Of a stretch of DNA of 6,170 nucleotides, positions 5,083 to 6,170 are shown piece after piece. Source of the stretch: Oscillospiraceae bacterium. Lineage in GTDB: Bacteria > Bacillota > Clostridia > Oscillospirales > Ruminococcaceae. Within the stretch, counting starts at the first letter, position 1. Each line of letters opens with the position of its first letter. The stretch covers positions 1-6,170 of the forward strand of contig JAFXOO010000216.1 in NCBI GenBank assembly GCA_017528675.1, read 5' to 3'. The notes beneath the pieces are model-generated. The model had not been told where the DNA came from. It made no database searches and saw only the letters and a program-made list of their open reading frames with translations. The position numbers and the translations under genes were made by a program.

Positions 5083-5843
5083 GGCAGCTCCTTTCCGCAG
5101 GCAGCAAGCACCTGCCGGGCGAGGGTGCGGTATTCTGCGGCCATCTCAGAATCCGGGAAGGCTTCGAGGACGGTTTTGCCCAGTTCTTCGGCATCCTGCA
5201 CTGTCTCACTGCGGGAGAGGGTGCCGATAATCCGGCTGCCGATGTCGTTGCAGAGCTCTGCGACCTTCTCATCCTCCCGACGGACATCCCGGCGGTTGAG
5301 GATGATGCCGCCGAGCTGCGCATAGCCTCTGTCCTTGAAATTCTGCACGGCCATTGCAATGTTGGCTGCGGCATAAATTGCCATATTCTCGCCCGAAGTC
5401 ACGATGAACACCTGGTCGGCATAGCCGTCACGCATCGGGCTTGAAAATCCGCCGCAGACCACATCGCCAAGTACATCATAGATGACCACATCCGGCTGGT
5501 ACTTGTCATAAACGCCCTTGCTTGCGAGCTTTTCGAGGGCTGTAATGATGCCCCGTCCAGCGCAGCCCATGCCCGGTGTGGGGCCGCCTGCCTCCACGCA
5601 GACCACCCCGCCAAAGCCCGGACAGACCATATCCTCAATCGTGAAATCGTCCTTTTTCTGACGGACGAGATCAAGCACGGTCGTGAGCTTCACGCCCGGA
5701 TGGAGCGCTGCGGTCGAATCTGCCTTCGGGTCGCATCCGATCTGCATGACCTTCAGACCCATCTCTGTCATGGCAGCGGCCATATTGGAAATCGTGGTCG
5801 ATTTTCCGATGCCGCCTTTGCCGTAAATTGCGATTTTAAGCAT
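5076..5843 (-). CDS. NifH-family iron protein (nitrogenase-like reductase component, group IV type)
   Basis: The 255-residue protein should be the ATP-dependent electron donor to the two component 1 subunits encoded next to it: a homodimer with one bridging 4Fe-4S cluster that hydrolyses MgATP while passing electrons. Visible motifs are the P-loop GKGGIGKST (8-16), switch I DPKADST (38-44), cluster ligand Cys94 in GMGCAGRGI, with Arg97 at the position ADP-ribosylated in some NifH proteins, switch II DVLGD (123-127), and the second cluster ligand Cys130 in VVCGGF. The segment TSGENMAIYAA (149-159) is also typical. It is shorter than classical NifH (about 275-297 residues), nearer to the BchL/CfbC-like paralogues. 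Start: ATG at 5843-5841, preceded by AAGGAG seven bases away. The stop overlaps the next gene by 7 bases. All catalytic residues are present, so I expect an active Fe protein. The family is certain; assignment to true nitrogenase is not supported by the partners. Confidence 0.95.
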   Translation of the reverse strand: MLKIAIYGKGGIGKSTTISNMAAAMTEMGLKVMQIGCDPKADSTAALHPGVKLTTVLDLVRQKKDDFTIEDMVCPGFGGVVCVEAGGPTPGMGCAGRGIITALEKLASKGVYDKYQPDVVIYDVLGDVVCGGFSSPMRDGYADQVFIVTSGENMAIYAAANIAMAVQNFKDRGYAQLGGIILNRRDVRREDEKVAELCNDIGSRIIGTLSRSETVQDAEELGKTVLEAFPDSEMAAEYRTLARQVLAACGKELPC

Positions 5844-5864
5844 AATTATCTCCTTAGCGATGGA
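5844..5864 (-). promoter_or_regulatory. Ribosome binding site of the nifH-like gene
   Basis: AAGGAG (5855-5850 on the minus strand) sits seven bases before the ATG at 5843 and decides this start. It is a strong site and fits a highly expressed iron protein. No promoter is recognisable in the 66-base gap after the TM1266-like gene. Confidence 0.7.
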
Positions 5865-5912
5865 TTTTTGCGTCCGTTCCGGACGCTCAGGGTGGCTGCT
5901 CGCCCCCCCTTA
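5865..5912 (-). repeat. Two-hairpin intergenic repeat, copy 2
   Basis: In minus-strand order it starts at the TTAA that contains the stop codon of the TM1266-like gene. It continues with a G-rich stem (5902-5910 with 5889-5896, one mismatch, 5-base loop) and the palindrome GCGTCCG/CGGACGC (5870-5876 and 5880-5886, 3-base loop), followed by AAAAATCCAT. The nifH-like Shine-Dalgarno lies about 15 bases beyond. The spacing and the AGCGTCCG...CGGACGCAAAA core match copy 1. Confidence 0.65.
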
Positions 5913-6170
5913 AGCCGGCTGAAAGCCGACCGCATAGGTCGCCTTGACGCTGCATCCGGGAAGACGGGCGAGCCTTTCGGTCAGGGCGACAATTTCAGAC
6001 TGCGGCGCATCGAGCGTGATATTGATGATATGCACGCCGGCGCTCCGGTAGGGCAGCCCCATCCGGCCGATCAGATACCGGCTGTAGGTATGCAGGATTT
6101 CGTTGACCTGCATCGCCTGTGCATCGTCCGGAAGGATCACCGAAACAGTCGCAATCCGGTTCGCATCCGG
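5910..6170 (-). CDS. TM1266-family iron-only hydrogenase system putative regulator (5' end outside window)
   Basis: The 86 visible residues begin PDANRIATVSVI and end VGFQPA followed by TAA; the start codon lies beyond the right edge. The segments VNEILHTY, IGRMGLPYR, IITLDAP-like NITLDAP, and LARLPGCSVK match what I know of the TM1266 family, small ACT/NikR-C-like ferredoxin-fold proteins usually encoded beside the FeFe-hydrogenase maturases HydE, HydF and HydG and named as putative regulators of that system; their biochemical role is not established. The fold is one beta-alpha-beta-beta-alpha-beta unit and no DNA-binding domain is visible. With a family length near 80-90 residues, only a few N-terminal residues should be missing. 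A GTG at 6140 is in frame but would remove the first conserved strand, so it is not the start. The gene ends 66 bases before the NifH-like gene on the same strand, which suggests co-transcription and a sensory or regulatory role for an iron-sulfur or radical SAM system; the second part is inference. Confidence 0.85.
   Translation of the reverse strand, partial: PDANRIATVSVILPDDAQAMQVNEILHTYSRYLIGRMGLPYRSAGVHIINITLDAPQSEIVALTERLARLPGCSVKATYAVGFQPA

Noticed and set aside
5076..5843. Classical nitrogenase nifH.
   Set aside because: The iron protein alone would allow it, but the partner subunits lack the NifK P-cluster cysteines and the NifD cofactor histidine, so true nitrogen fixation is not supported.

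Overview
The window looks like chromosomal DNA from an anaerobic, moderately GC-rich Clostridia-type bacterium, probably a gut Oscillospiraceae/Ruminococcaceae relative. The reasons are strong AGGAG-type ribosome binding sites, a Gram-positive-style lipoprotein, an FeFe-hydrogenase-type (TM1266) regulator, a nitrogenase-like operon, and intergenic DNA crowded with GC-rich palindromes. The taxonomic call is an inference from style, not from a marker gene.

All six genes lie on the minus strand and read right to left. (1) 6170-5910: 3' part of a TM1266-family small regulator, cut by the window edge. (2) 5843-5076: NifH-family iron protein with every P-loop, switch and 4Fe-4S residue intact. (3) 5082-3757: NifD/NifE/BchN-like component 1 subunit. 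(4) 3760-2612: a second, shorter NifK/NifN-like component 1 subunit. (5) 2605-1838: membrane-anchored HExxH (gluzincin) metalloprotease. (6) 1673-456: lipoprotein substrate-binding protein of the iron-siderophore/corrinoid/molybdate ABC importer class. Genes 2 to 5 overlap or are separated by 6 bases, so they form one tight operon. Gene 6 follows after a 164-base, highly structured spacer.

The gene set is not that of classical nitrogen fixation: no nifB, nifE/N pair or FeMo-cofactor machinery is visible. The subunits differ from NifDK at key positions. The first keeps three cysteines spaced like those that hold the 4Fe-4S cluster of dark protochlorophyllide reductase (BchN). The second keeps only one cysteine at the P-cluster positions. 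The most economical reading is a group IV-type nitrogenase-like reductase of unknown substrate, with its own substrate-binding protein and an unexpected membrane protease partner. This operon is the candidate undescribed system.

The left 455 bases hold no supported gene. They contain a long imperfect inverted repeat (1-288) whose arms carry matching hairpins, two bidirectional intrinsic terminators, and four further hairpins behind the substrate-binding protein gene. A separate two-hairpin element occurs twice, just upstream of the nifH-like gene and of the substrate-binding protein gene.
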